This document shows, one piece after another, positions 17,394 through 26,647 of a stretch of 64,000 nt of DNA. Under the pieces are notes generated by a model that saw only the letters and a list, made by a program, of their open reading frames with translations, was not told where the DNA came from and ran no database searches. How positions within the stretch are numbered: the stretch's first letter is position 1; each line of letters starts with the position of its first letter. The stretch is from Desulfobulbus oligotrophicus. GTDB taxonomy: Bacteria > Desulfobacterota > Desulfobulbia > Desulfobulbales > Desulfobulbaceae. The stretch spans positions 787,501 to 851,500 of the forward strand of contig NZ_CP054140.1 in the NCBI RefSeq assembly GCF_016446285.1, given 5' to 3'. A program made the position numbers and the translations under genes.

Positions 17394-17933
17394 ATGAAGA
17401 TTCTGCTTCATATCTGCTGCGGTCCCTGTGCCATTTATCCGCTGCACCGCCTGCGTGAACAGGGCCATGAGGTGCACGGTCTGTTTTATAACCCCAATAT
17501 CCATCCATTCCAGGAGTTCCGGCGCCGTATCGATGCGGCAAAAACGTTTGCTGAAATAACCGAATTTCCGCTGGAGATCGATGAGCAGTACGGTTTGACC
17601 GACTACCTGCGGCAGGTGGTCTTTCATGAACAGGAACGATGCTCCCGATGTTATGAGATGCGACTGGTACAGACGGCGGAGAAGGCAGCAGCCAATGGCT
17701 TTGAGGCCTTTACCACAACACTGCTCTACTCAAAGTATCAAAATCACCAGCTCCTCAGTACCCGGTGTGAACAGTTAGCCGGACAGTATCAGACAGCATT
17801 TTTTTATGAGGACTTCCGACAAGGCTGGCAACAGGGCATCGACGAATCACGGGGTATGGGACTGTACCGCCAGCCCTACTGCGGGTGTATTTACAGTGAA
17901 CAGGAACGCTACGACAGGCGGAAACGCAAATAG
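17394..17933 (+). CDS. queH: Epoxyqueuosine reductase QueH
   Basis: 179-residue cytosolic metalloenzyme of the QueH (former DUF208) family, catalysing the last step of queuosine synthesis in tRNA, an oxygen-tolerance-independent alternative to QueG. Visible markers: N-terminal ILLHICCGPCAIYP, LFYNPNIHPFQEF, the central ERCSRCYEMR cysteine pair, TTLLYSKYQNH, and a C-terminal YCGCIYSEQER; these cysteines bind the Fe-S cluster and second metal. Start ATG 17394 follows AGGGG. The tgt gene for the same pathway sits at the far right of the window. Confidence 0.93.
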   Translation: MKILLHICCGPCAIYPLHRLREQGHEVHGLFYNPNIHPFQEFRRRIDAAKTFAEITEFPLEIDEQYGLTDYLRQVVFHEQERCSRCYEMRLVQTAEKAAANGFEAFTTTLLYSKYQNHQLLSTRCEQLAGQYQTAFFYEDFRQGWQQGIDESRGMGLYRQPYCGCIYSEQERYDRRKRK

Positions 17934-18052
17934 TCAGATACATCAGGAAAGTATACCGCATGCCAACGGATGGCTCTGTTGAATAAAAGATCAACGCTAG
18001 GCCTTGCATGTTCAGAACTTCAGGCCACAAAGCCAAACATAAGGAGATTACA

Positions 18053-18736
18053 ATGGACAACATCATCGTGGTTGCCACCAGCAATATGAACAAGCTGAAG
18101 GAGATCCAGGCCTTACTGAAAGAATATTCGGTTACGGTCAAGTCGTTGGCTGATTTCGGCCCCGTGCCCGAGGCGGTGGAGGACGGAGAGACCTTTGATG
18201 AAAATGCGTATAAAAAGGCTCTGCATTACGCCAAGGTTCTGGGTTTACCCTGTCTGGCCGACGACTCAGGTCTCGTGGTGGAGGCGCTGGACGGCCGCCC
18301 CGGTGTCTACTCCGCCCGCTATGCCGGCCAGGAAGCCACGGATTGGGATAACTGTGAAAAACTGCTGCGTGAAATGGCCGGACAGACAAATCGAGCCGCC
18401 CACTTTGTCTGCGTGTTATCACTGGCCACTCCATCCGGCCCTGCGCTGACCTGGGAAGCCCGCTGTGATGGTGAAATCATCAACGAACGACGAGGTGAAT
18501 CCGGATTTGGCTATGATCCGATTTTCTATTCACCGGTCCTGGGAAAAACCTTTGCCGAAGTATCGATGGCTGAGAAAAACCGTATCAGCCACCGTGGGCT
18601 GGCTCTGGCCGAATTTGCCGGTGAGTTTTCCAAAGTACTGGTCTGGCTTCGTCAACGTATGGCCGAAATCAAGCCGCCCAAACCTGATCACAGTGAGTTT
18701 GAGCATAATGACTGGTCACAGGAGCGTATGTGCTGA
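18053..18736 (+). CDS. rdgB: XTP/dITP diphosphatase (Ham1/RdgB)
   Basis: 227-residue nucleotide pool sanitiser that hydrolyses dITP and XTP to monophosphates. Family motifs: VVATSNMNKLKEIQALL near the N-terminus, TFDENAYKKALHYA, CLADDSGLVVEALDGRPGVY, GESGFGYDPIF and EKNRISHRG. ATG 18053 with AAGGAG upstream chosen over an ATG at 18008. A tail of about 25 residues after RQRMAE is extra compared with E. coli. Converges on the LOG-family gene with 26 bases between. Confidence 0.94.
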   Translation: MDNIIVVATSNMNKLKEIQALLKEYSVTVKSLADFGPVPEAVEDGETFDENAYKKALHYAKVLGLPCLADDSGLVVEALDGRPGVYSARYAGQEATDWDNCEKLLREMAGQTNRAAHFVCVLSLATPSGPALTWEARCDGEIINERRGESGFGYDPIFYSPVLGKTFAEVSMAEKNRISHRGLALAEFAGEFSKVLVWLRQRMAEIKPPKPDHSEFEHNDWSQERMC

Positions 18737-18762
18737 GCCAAACGATCGGATAAACCAGAGGA

Positions 18763-19437
18763 TCACCGGTCTGTCCGGCGTCGCTCTTCACCCTCGAACT
18801 GCCGACATTGTTCTATATAACAGGTAATGATATCGGTGGCGGCCTCGGGAGTATCGACCACATGCAAGAGCTCGAGATCGTCCGAATCAATGGCTTTGTG
18901 CGCCAGCATCTCCGTCCGGAGCCACTCGACCAGGCCCTGCCAGTAGCCGTTACCGAAAAGAATGATCGGAAACCGACGGATCTTGCCTGTCTGCACCAGG
19001 GTGAGCGACTCGAACAGCTCATCCATGGTGCCGAAACCGCCGGGGAAAATAATATACCCCATGGAGTGGCGGACAAACATCAGTTTACGGATGAAAAAAT
19101 AACGAAAGGTTAAACTGCGACTCTGGTACTGGTTGGGATGCTGTTCCCGGGGCAGGATGATGTTCAGTCCAACCGAGGTACCGCCGGCCTCAAAGCAACC
19201 GCGACTGGCCGCCTCCATAATACCGGGTCCGCCACCGGTAAGGACGGCCAGATTCTGACGAACCAAAAGTTCAGCTGTCCTCCGGGCTGCCTCATAGTAG
19301 GGCGAGTCCTTGCTGAAGCGTGCTCCACCAAACACCGACACCGCCGGACCCAGGTCCCCGAGAGTTTCTATGCCGTCGATCAGTTCAGCCTGAATACGAA
19401 AAATACGCCAGACTTCAGAAGTTTTGAGATCATCCAT
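18763..19437 (-). CDS. LOG-family (TIGR00730) nucleotide 5'-monophosphate nucleosidase-like protein
   Basis: 224-residue Rossmann-type protein. It has VSVFGGARF, GGGPGIMEAASRG and the LOG motif PGGFGTMDELFE that in homologues splits AMP or cytokinin nucleotides (PpnN or LOG activity). Substrate cannot be told from sequence. Stands alone on the minus strand between a terminator for the fumarase gene and rdgB. Confidence 0.85.
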   Translation of the reverse strand: MDDLKTSEVWRIFRIQAELIDGIETLGDLGPAVSVFGGARFSKDSPYYEAARRTAELLVRQNLAVLTGGGPGIMEAASRGCFEAGGTSVGLNIILPREQHPNQYQSRSLTFRYFFIRKLMFVRHSMGYIIFPGGFGTMDELFESLTLVQTGKIRRFPIILFGNGYWQGLVEWLRTEMLAHKAIDSDDLELLHVVDTPEAATDIITCYIEQCRQFEGEERRRTDR

Positions 19438-19448
19438 GTTCGTCTGCT

Positions 19449-19487
19449 AAAAAAGAACAGGCAGGGAGCAAAAGTTCCCCGCCTGTT
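19449..19487 (-). terminator. Intrinsic terminator of the fumarase gene
   Basis: AACAGGC/GCCTGTT outer stem (19456-19462 with 19481-19487) plus an inner GGGA/TCCC helix, followed on the minus strand by C then six T. It separates fumarase from the LOG-family gene. Confidence 0.8.
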
Positions 19488-19535
19488 GTGATAAGGTCTT
19501 TTCATGCAACTGCAGAGGCAGCCAGATGATGGTTT

Positions 19536-21152
19536 TTACAGGTTCTTGAAAAAATCGTTGCCCTTGTCATCCACCAGGATGAAGGCCGGGAAGTCGACCA
19601 CTTCAATCTTCCAAACCGCCTCCATACCCAACTCGGGATAATCGATGCACTCGACCTTGGTAATGTTTTCTTCAGCCAGAAGGGCGGCCGGGCCGCCAAT
19701 GGAACCGAGATAAAACCCTCCATGCTTCTTACAGGCATCCGTGACCTGCTGTGAACGGTTCCCCTTGGCGATCATGATCAGAGAACCGCCATGACTTTGA
19801 AAAAGATCAACGTACGAATCCATACGACCGGCGGTTGTCGGGCCGAAAGAGCCGGACGGTTTACCGGCAGGGGTCTTGGCAGGACCGGCATAATAGACCG
19901 GATGATTTTTGAGGTAATCGGGTAGTGGTTTACCGGCATCAAGCAACTCCTTCCACTTGGCATGGGCAATATCACGTCCGACAATAATAGTACCGGTGAG
20001 GGAAAGTGCGGTGGCCACCGGATACTTGGTCAACTCGGCCAGGACGTTTTTAATCGGCTGGTTGAGGTCAATCTTCACCTGGTGCCCGCCTGTACGATCG
20101 CGGTACTCCGCCGGAATCAAACGACCGGGATTATCGTCCATCTGCTCCAGCCACAGGCCTTCCTTGTTGATTTTGGCCTTGATGTTACGATCGGCCGAAC
20201 AGGAAACCCCCATACCCACCGGACAGGAGGCGCCATGGCGACTGAGCCGGATGACCCGGATATCGTGGGCAAAGTACTTGCCGCCGAACTGGGCGCCCAG
20301 CCCGAGCTTCTGTGCTTCCACCAAAAGCTCCTGCTCCAGTTCCACATCACGAAAAGCGCGACCCAGCTCGTTTCCACTGGTGGGCAGGCTGTCCAGATAC
20401 TTGGCTGAGGCCAACTTTACTGTTTTAAGACAGGTTTCCGCCGAGGTGCCGCCAATAACAAAGGCGATATGGTAGGGTGGACAGGCAGCGGTGCCGAGGG
20501 TCTTCATCTTGTCCACTAAAAATTTCTTCAGGGAGTCGGGATTCAGCAGAGCCTTGGTTTCCTGGTACAAAAACGTCTTGTTAGCTGATCCACCACCCTT
20601 GGCGATAAAAAGGAATTTGTACTCATTCCCCTGGGTGGCGTAGATGTCGATCTGCGCCGGCAGGTTTGTTTTGGTGTTGACCTCATCGTACATATTCAGT
20701 GGTGCGTTTTGGGAATACCGCAGATTTTCTTCCGTGTACGTGGTGAACACACCGGCAGAAATCATCTCCGCATCATCACCGCCGGTCCAGACATTCTGTC
20801 CCTTCTTGGCCACGACGCAGGCCGTACCTGTATCCTGACAGAAGGGCAGCACATAGTCAGCGGAAACTTCAGCATTACGCAACATGGCATAGGCCACTTC
20901 CTTATCGTTGCGTGAGGATTCGGGATCGGCAAAAATTTTGGCGATCTGCTCGTTGTGAGCCGGACGCAGGCGAAACGACACCTCACGCATGGCCTGATTT
21001 GCCAGCACCTTCAACCCTTCAGGGTCAACTTTCAAAACCTCCTGGCCGTTGAACATGTCTGTAGACACATATTTGCCGGAACCTTCCAGCAGGCGATATG
21101 TGGTGTCATCTTTACCGAGAGGAAAGGGATCCTGATACACAAAAGCTGCCAT
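19536..21152 (-). CDS. fum: Fumarate hydratase, class I (iron-sulfur)
   Basis: 538-residue single-chain [4Fe-4S] hydratase that interconverts fumarate and malate, the step next to succinate in the methylmalonyl-CoA pathway. Cluster cysteines are seen in [24 protein letters not shown] and the [14 protein letters not shown] region; the C-terminal beta domain contains [12 protein letters not shown]. Start chosen at ATG 21152, with AAGGAG seven bases upstream, rather than ten codons earlier. Monocistronic, with its own terminator. Oxygen-labile form, in keeping with an anaerobe. Confidence 0.95.
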   Translation of the reverse strand: MAAFVYQDPFPLGKDDTTYRLLEGSGKYVSTDMFNGQEVLKVDPEGLKVLANQAMREVSFRLRPAHNEQIAKIFADPESSRNDKEVAYAMLRNAEVSADYVLPFCQDTGTACVVAKKGQNVWTGGDDAEMISAGVFTTYTEENLRYSQNAPLNMYDEVNTKTNLPAQIDIYATQGNEYKFLFIAKGGGSANKTFLYQETKALLNPDSLKKFLVDKMKTLGTAACPPYHIAFVIGGTSAETCLKTVKLASAKYLDSLPTSGNELGRAFRDVELEQELLVEAQKLGLGAQFGGKYFAHDIRVIRLSRHGASCPVGMGVSCSADRNIKAKINKEGLWLEQMDDNPGRLIPAEYRDRTGGHQVKIDLNQPIKNVLAELTKYPVATALSLTGTIIVGRDIAHAKWKELLDAGKPLPDYLKNHPVYYAGPAKTPAGKPSGSFGPTTAGRMDSYVDLFQSHGGSLIMIAKGNRSQQVTDACKKHGGFYLGSIGGPAALLAEENITKVECIDYPELGMEAVWKIEVVDFPAFILVDDKGNDFFKNL

Positions 21153-21463
21153 AATCGTACTCCTTACTTGGATGAAAAACATATGAAGACCAGCTGGCTA
21201 CTGCAGCTGACCGGACCGACAGACAGACGTTCTTGTCCAGCAAACCACTGCACCGCACACGCCCTCAGTAAAGGCTGCGACACAATGATCAACCTCTATT
21301 TTTACTCTGCCCCTTCAACAAAGGCAAGAACGATAATAAGCGGAGTTGCCGTGAGATGAACGATCAAAAAAGTCGCTCCGTGTACACTGCTTTCAAAAAG
21401 CCTGTGTCCTCTGCACGCCTCTGTACAAAAAGACCTCACCTGGGTGCGGTCAACAGTTGGACA

Positions 21464-22306
21464 TCAGCATTTCCACCGGGTCCCGGCAGCAGCAAAAAAG
21501 AAACGGTCGCCAAGCTTCTGCTGCAGTCGGGCGCAGTTGGACAGACCCGTGCAATGAGAAGCTCCCAGCTGTTTGATCCCGAATCGGTCGATGGCCGCCA
21601 CTGTAGCATCAAACCGCTGTTGATCGGCAAACCCCAGATGCGTGCCACCGATGATCATGTGCAGAGGTCGGCCGGGCAGATTGGCGGTAACATGATCAAG
21701 AATGTTCATCAATCCGGCGTGGGCACAGCCGAGCACCACGGTCAACCCCTTTTCTGTAGCAACAATCAGCGACAGATCGTCTTTCAGTGCATCCTGCTGC
21801 CAGGAACCATCATCCCCCCGCACCTTCATGGTTGTATCAGGAAGTTCTAAATCGTTCAGCCTGGGCACCTCACCGGTCAGATAGATGCCGGGAAAAATTT
21901 CAGTAAACCGGAGTACAGACTTGAAACGAGCCCCCAACGACTCAAGATAGCTCCGCTTATAGCGAATACCGATTTCCCGGCACTCATCATTCTTGCCATC
22001 CCTGCACCAGTATCGATCGACAAAGGCATCCGGATGAATATAGACATCAGCCCCCCCGCAGGCCACAAGCGCCTCCGGGAGTCCACTGGTATGGTCATAA
22101 TGGCCGTGGCTGATGACAATGGCCTCCAACCTGGAAAGATCAACACCCATGACCCGACTGTTATTCACCAGCCCCAATCCCTGCCCGGTATCAAACAACA
22201 GACGATGCTCTCCGTTGTCAACATGGACCGCCCAGCCATGCTCGCCGATGAGCCCGTGGGACAAAGAAACGGAATTTTCACATAAGACCGTCAGCGTACA
22301 TTCCAT
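21464..22306 (-). CDS. MBL-fold metallo-hydrolase
   Basis: 280 residues with the metal-binding HGHYDH motif (AIVISHGHYDHTSGLPEAL), a later GCAHAGLMNIL and GGTHLGFAD, and C-terminal GASHCTG. The set matches the MBL subgroup annotated as related to dihydropterin ribofuranosyl-aminobenzene phosphate synthase, but the substrate is unknown for most members. Signals for export are absent. Followed after 86 bases by hemW on the same strand. Confidence 0.8.
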   Translation of the reverse strand: MECTLTVLCENSVSLSHGLIGEHGWAVHVDNGEHRLLFDTGQGLGLVNNSRVMGVDLSRLEAIVISHGHYDHTSGLPEALVACGGADVYIHPDAFVDRYWCRDGKNDECREIGIRYKRSYLESLGARFKSVLRFTEIFPGIYLTGEVPRLNDLELPDTTMKVRGDDGSWQQDALKDDLSLIVATEKGLTVVLGCAHAGLMNILDHVTANLPGRPLHMIIGGTHLGFADQQRFDATVAAIDRFGIKQLGASHCTGLSNCARLQQKLGDRFFFAAAGTRWKC

Positions 22307-22391
22307 ATCTTTCTCCTTGATAGCAATGGATGGAAACGTTCAGCCCGGATCATTCTCAAACGGGTACCATTCCCGTGACCACCCGTCAACC

Positions 22392-23543
22392 TCAGACCAA
22401 TGCGGATAACACCTGATTTGCCACCGGTAACCCCTTCAGAGTCAAACAGAGTCGATCCTGGTGCAATGTCAACAACCCCTGCCCTATAAGCTGATCAAGA
22501 TGCGAACCATAATAGGTGGGGAGATCAAGACCAAAACGGTCCTGCAGTGCAGTGACGGATACTCCGGCCAGCAGTCGCAGACCAATGACCACGGTCTCAC
22601 GAAAAGCCGCCTCCCGGTCCAGGCTCTCAACATCCTCCCACACCGGCAAGCCGGAAAGAACACGACGGAAGAACTCGTCCAGATCCGCCACTGCTGTTCG
22701 TCTCACACCGCCAAAAGCGCTGACCGCAGCGGGCCCCAAGCCGACATAGCAACCATTGTTCCAGTAATTGACATTATGGCGGCATAGAGAGCCGGGCTCA
22801 GCATAGTTGGAGATTTCATAGCGCTGCAGTGAGGACCCGGCAACCGCTGTTGCCGTGGCTGCCATCATTGCCAGCACCTCCTCCTCGGGCGGGAGCAACC
22901 GGGGATCAGCCTGTGCCTGAGCAGCCAGGGGAGTTCCCTCTTCCACTGTCAACTCATACATGGAGAGATGTTGCGGCTGAAGATCCAAGGCGCGATCCAG
23001 CGTTGCCTGCCAACTGCTCACCGTCTGTTGCGGCAGCCCATACATCAGATCAAAGCTCAGATTGTCAAAACCGGCCCGACGGGCGGCAAGAATAGCGGCC
23101 AATGCCTCCCGGCTGCTGTGCATGCGGCCCAGCGCGGCGAGTTCACGGTCCACCAGTGACTGCACTCCGATGGAGAGCCGGTTAAACCCAGCCCGCCGCA
23201 GTGCGGACAGCGCCGTCCCATCAATGGTGCCGGGATTAACCTCTACAGTAATCTCCGGATCAGGGGTGCTGCAAGAAAACAGATGACGCAACCTGTGCAG
23301 AAGATCACTCAAGACAGAGGCGGGTAAGACTGAAGGCGTACCACCACCGAAAAAGATCGTGGCAAAGCCAAGACACTGCACCTCCGGCTGGGCCGCCAGG
23401 TACTGCATCTGCGTCAGCAGCGCTGAACAGAACCGGTCGCGGTCCCCCGCTCTGGGCACAGTTGAGAAAAAACTACAGTAGCCGCACTTTCGGTGACAAA
23501 AGGGAACATGCACATAGAGGCCGGCCTGCTGTTCCAGAAGCAT
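22392..23543 (-). CDS. hemW: Radical SAM protein HemW (CPO-III-like haem chaperone)
   Basis: 383 residues. N-terminal LYVHVPFCHRKCGYCSFFS carries C-x3-C-x2-C (the fourth cysteine of true HemN is replaced by F), which marks HemW, a haem-binding chaperone, rather than coproporphyrinogen oxidase. Also FGGGTPSVLP, EVNPGTID, FNRLSIGVQSL, DLMYGLPQQT and the HemW-type C-terminal wing. ATG overlaps the radC stop by one base (TGATG). Confidence 0.9.
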   Translation of the reverse strand: MLLEQQAGLYVHVPFCHRKCGYCSFFSTVPRAGDRDRFCSALLTQMQYLAAQPEVQCLGFATIFFGGGTPSVLPASVLSDLLHRLRHLFSCSTPDPEITVEVNPGTIDGTALSALRRAGFNRLSIGVQSLVDRELAALGRMHSSREALAAILAARRAGFDNLSFDLMYGLPQQTVSSWQATLDRALDLQPQHLSMYELTVEEGTPLAAQAQADPRLLPPEEEVLAMMAATATAVAGSSLQRYEISNYAEPGSLCRHNVNYWNNGCYVGLGPAAVSAFGGVRRTAVADLDEFFRRVLSGLPVWEDVESLDREAAFRETVVIGLRLLAGVSVTALQDRFGLDLPTYYGSHLDQLIGQGLLTLHQDRLCLTLKGLPVANQVLSALV

Positions 23544-24280
23544 CAGCCCACCTGTCTGACAATCTGCCGGCAGTCGTCACGGATCTTGGCCATAATACCC
23601 TGATCCGCAAAGCTGTACACCTGATCACCGCTGCCTATGATGAGGTGATCAAGAAGGTTAATATGCATAAAGGAGCAGACAAGGTGCAACGTACGGGTCA
23701 GCTCTTCATCCTGCCGCGAGGGGGTGAGACTGCCGGAGGGATGGTTGTGGGCAACAACCAGGGCGGCTGCATTATGTGCCAGCGCCGCCTTGACGAGTTC
23801 ACGGGGATAGATGGTGTTGATGGTGATGGTGCCTTCCGCAACCACCGCAGAATCAATGACGGCATGGGCGGCATCAAGAAAGACCACGGTAAACACCTCA
23901 TGCTGCAGGCCGCGCATGGTATGGATCAGATAGTCGGCAACTTCCCGGGAGGAATGAACATACTGTCTGCCGACAACGCGCTGGCGCAGATAACGACGAG
24001 CCACACCCTGGATAAACTGCAGGGCAAAGATATTCTTCGGCCCCAGTCCCTTGATCCGCTGCAGTTGAACGGAGGAGGCGTCGAGCACCGCCGGCAGGGA
24101 TTTAAACTGTGCCAGGGCCAGGCGGGCTGCCTCCTTGCAATCGGATCGCGGTGTGCCGAAGGTCAGCAGCAGTTCGATAATTTCACTATCGGTAAACGCC
24201 TCAATGCCCTGTTCAAGGAACTTGTCACGCAGTCGTTGTCGATGGCCCTGTCCTTTTTTCTGCCACTCACATTTTTCCAT
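23543..24280 (-). CDS. radC: RadC/JAB-domain protein
   Basis: 245 residues: N-terminal UPF0758 helix-hairpin-helix part (LSDSEI-like FTDSEIIELLLTF, IKGLGPKNIF) and a JAMM-type metalloprotease-like domain with HNHPSGSLTPSRQD. Function in bacteria is still debated despite the DNA-repair name. Translationally coupled to hemW. Confidence 0.9.
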   Translation of the reverse strand: MEKCEWQKKGQGHRQRLRDKFLEQGIEAFTDSEIIELLLTFGTPRSDCKEAARLALAQFKSLPAVLDASSVQLQRIKGLGPKNIFALQFIQGVARRYLRQRVVGRQYVHSSREVADYLIHTMRGLQHEVFTVVFLDAAHAVIDSAVVAEGTITINTIYPRELVKAALAHNAAALVVAHNHPSGSLTPSRQDEELTRTLHLVCSFMHINLLDHLIIGSGDQVYSFADQGIMAKIRDDCRQIVRQVG

Positions 24281-24500
24281 CGGTACTGATCCAGATCAGC
24301 TGAACTTCTTCACAGATCCTGCCGTTGCGGCGATTAAAGAGTGAGCAAGATCAGATGTCTGCCCGACAATCAGGTGTTTCTCGGCAGAGGCGTGCCTATA
24401 TCTTGTGCCGTGCACGCCCGCCCGTGTTCAGCAAAGCACAAACAAGAGATCGCCTCTTGCACACTCCTCCCTCACATCATCGTCTTTCAATAGCGCGTGC

Positions 24501-24526
24501 ACCCCAAAAAACTCAAGTTTGAGTTC
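24501..24526 (-). terminator. Weak terminator-like hairpin after gatB
   Basis: AACTCA/TGAGTT short stem followed by five to six T on the minus strand, about 55 bases past the gatB stop. The rest of 24281-24578 shows no supported gene. Confidence 0.35.
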
Positions 24527-24578
24527 CTTGAGACAGCGTTTGCAGCCGGCTCCATACTGCAGCTCTGCATCAGAGCAT

Positions 24579-26003
24579 TCAACCCAACTCCTGCAGGAAC
24601 AGCCTGTTGGCCAGCTGCGGATTCGCCTGCCCCTTGGTCTTCTGCATCAGCTGACCAACAAAAAAGCCCATCACCTTGGCCTTACCCTCACGGAACTGCT
24701 GGACCTGATCCGGGTTGGCGGCAAGAATCTCCCGCACCAGGCTGACGAGCTCTGCCTCATCGCTCATCTGGACCAAACCCTGGGCCTTGACAATTGTCTC
24801 CGGATCATCACCGCTGATCAACATCGCGCTGAAGACTGTTTTGGCGATTTTGCCGGAAATCGTCCCCTGCTCTGTCATGCTCAACAGATCGGCAAGCTGG
24901 TGTGGTTTGACCGGACAGTCACCAATCCGCTCCGGACCAAAGTCACGCAGGAGTTCGGTACCAATGAAATTGGCCAGTTTTTTGGCATTCCCATAGCTCC
25001 CGAGTGCTGCTTCAAAATAATCGGCCAACTCGCGGGAGGCGGTGAGGATCGTGGCATCATAGTCAGATAAATCGATATCGTCGATGAAACGCTGCCGCCG
25101 TTTGTCCGGCAACTCCGGCAACTCGGCACGCACCCGTTCAATCCAGCCGTCATCCACCACCACCGGCACCAGATCAGGATCCGGAAAATAACGGTAATCA
25201 TGGGCCTCCTCCTTACCGCGCATCGGTTCGGTCCGGCCGCGATCCGGATCCCACAGCAGCGTCTGCTGCACCACCTGCCCGCCTTCAAGCAGGATATCCC
25301 GCTGACGCCGCACTTCATACTCCAGTGCCAACTGAACATTGCGGAAGGAGTTCATGTTCTTCAGCTCACAGCGGGTACCGAATTTTTCCCGGCCAATCGG
25401 TCGTAAGGAAATATTGGCATCACAGCGAAAACTGCCTTCCTGCATATTCCCGTCACAGATATCGAGATAACGGACAATGGCATGCAACTTTTTGAGATAG
25501 GCTGCCGCCTCCTCGGGTGAACGCAGGTCCGGTTCGCTGACAATTTCCAACAGCGGCATACCGCTCCGGTTAAGATCAACATAGCTGACCGGTTCGTGTT
25601 CATCATGCACCAGTTTGCCGGCATCCTCTTCCATATGGATACGAGTGATACCGATGCTTTTTGGCGCCTGCCCCTCAAGTTCTATTTCCAGCGTACCATG
25701 TTCGCAGATCGGCAGCTCAAACTGCGAAATCTGGTACGCCTTGGGCAGATCCGGATAAAAGTAATTCTTGCGGGCAAACCGGTTTTCCCGATTAAAGGAC
25801 GAATCAGTCGCCAATCCCAGCCTGAGGGCCGATTCCACCACCTGCCGGTTCAGTACGGGCAGGGATCCCGGCATCCCCAGACAGACCGGACAGGTTTGAG
25901 TGTTGGGCGGTGTTCCGAACTGCGTGGAACAGCTGCAGAAAATTTTGCTTCTGGTCTTTACCTGGGCATGCACTTCCAGCCCTATCACGGTTTCAAATTC
26001 CAT
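24579..26003 (-). CDS. gatB: Aspartyl/glutamyl-tRNA amidotransferase subunit B
   Basis: 474-residue kinase-like subunit of GatCAB, which converts Glu-tRNA(Gln) and Asp-tRNA(Asn) to the amidated forms. Motifs: [20 protein letters not shown] and [15 protein letters not shown] (zinc cysteines and substrate site), [30 protein letters not shown], and the C-terminal YqeY-like tail. gatA and gatC are not in the window. ATG 26003 preferred to a GTG nine bases earlier. Last gene of the rdgC-N/tpr/rdgC-C/gatB run, 17 bases after the preceding stop. Confidence 0.95.
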   Translation of the reverse strand: MEFETVIGLEVHAQVKTRSKIFCSCSTQFGTPPNTQTCPVCLGMPGSLPVLNRQVVESALRLGLATDSSFNRENRFARKNYFYPDLPKAYQISQFELPICEHGTLEIELEGQAPKSIGITRIHMEEDAGKLVHDEHEPVSYVDLNRSGMPLLEIVSEPDLRSPEEAAAYLKKLHAIVRYLDICDGNMQEGSFRCDANISLRPIGREKFGTRCELKNMNSFRNVQLALEYEVRRQRDILLEGGQVVQQTLLWDPDRGRTEPMRGKEEAHDYRYFPDPDLVPVVVDDGWIERVRAELPELPDKRRQRFIDDIDLSDYDATILTASRELADYFEAALGSYGNAKKLANFIGTELLRDFGPERIGDCPVKPHQLADLLSMTEQGTISGKIAKTVFSAMLISGDDPETIVKAQGLVQMSDEAELVSLVREILAANPDQVQQFREGKAKVMGFFVGQLMQKTKGQANPQLANRLFLQELG

Positions 26004-26020
26004 AAAAACCACTTATAAGG

Positions 26021-26566
26021 TTAATCGATTTGACTGTCTGTCCCGATCCAGTGACGAATCCTGATCAGTTCTTCATTCCAGAGCTGTGAGGCGCGAATAT
26101 TGATATACAGTCGAAAGAGGTCGTCGATCAGCCGGGTCAACTCTTCGAAAAGAGCTATCCGCTCAAGAATGCGCCCCTCCATGCTTTCACGATCAGCACC
26201 TTCATCTGCCGCATCTACCGTTTTAGGAAGACGGACATTACGAAACTCAAAAATCGCCGCCGTCAGAGTCACACTGAACTCATTTTCTCCCCACGCCAGA
26301 CGAATACGTGCCTGCTCCGGCTTTTTAGCCAGCCTGAGAGCGGCTCGCGCTTCTTTTAATTCAGTTTGCAGCCCCCGGCAAATTAATTTCTCGTTGGCCT
26401 CACCTTCCCCATATTCCAGCAGCATATGCTTCTCAAACACGACCAGCACGTCACCCCGTCCGGGGACATCAATGCTGCCGCCTCGTTCTTCCGATTTATA
26501 CCAAAGCCAGGCCAGGAACTCCTGACCTAAAAACCGTTTCTCCTGTATCAGATCAACCAGATCCAT
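26021..26566 (-). CDS. RdgC C-terminal-half-like protein
   Basis: About 180 residues starting MDLVDLIQEKRFLGQEFLAW. Compared by eye with E. coli RdgC, the segment ARIRLAWGENEFSVTLTAAI recalls the [20 protein letters not shown] strand pair of the RdgC C-terminal region, and the helix FEELTRLIDDLFRLYI recalls its TGELAALIQNLIEGL ending. An RdgC N-terminal-like protein is encoded two genes upstream (28939-29544). RdgC is a ring-shaped DNA-binding protein that inhibits RecA. Similarity is weak but ordered. GTG at 26575 is an alternative start. Confidence 0.55.
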   Translation of the reverse strand: MDLVDLIQEKRFLGQEFLAWLWYKSEERGGSIDVPGRGDVLVVFEKHMLLEYGEGEANEKLICRGLQTELKEARAALRLAKKPEQARIRLAWGENEFSVTLTAAIFEFRNVRLPKTVDAADEGADRESMEGRILERIALFEELTRLIDDLFRLYINIRASQLWNEELIRIRHWIGTDSQID

Positions 26567-26647
26567 ATTGCTCACCCAACATCGCCATTCCTTTTATCAC
26601 CATGCCCGTACTTGCGCACCTTCAAGTATTACAACCAAACAGATATT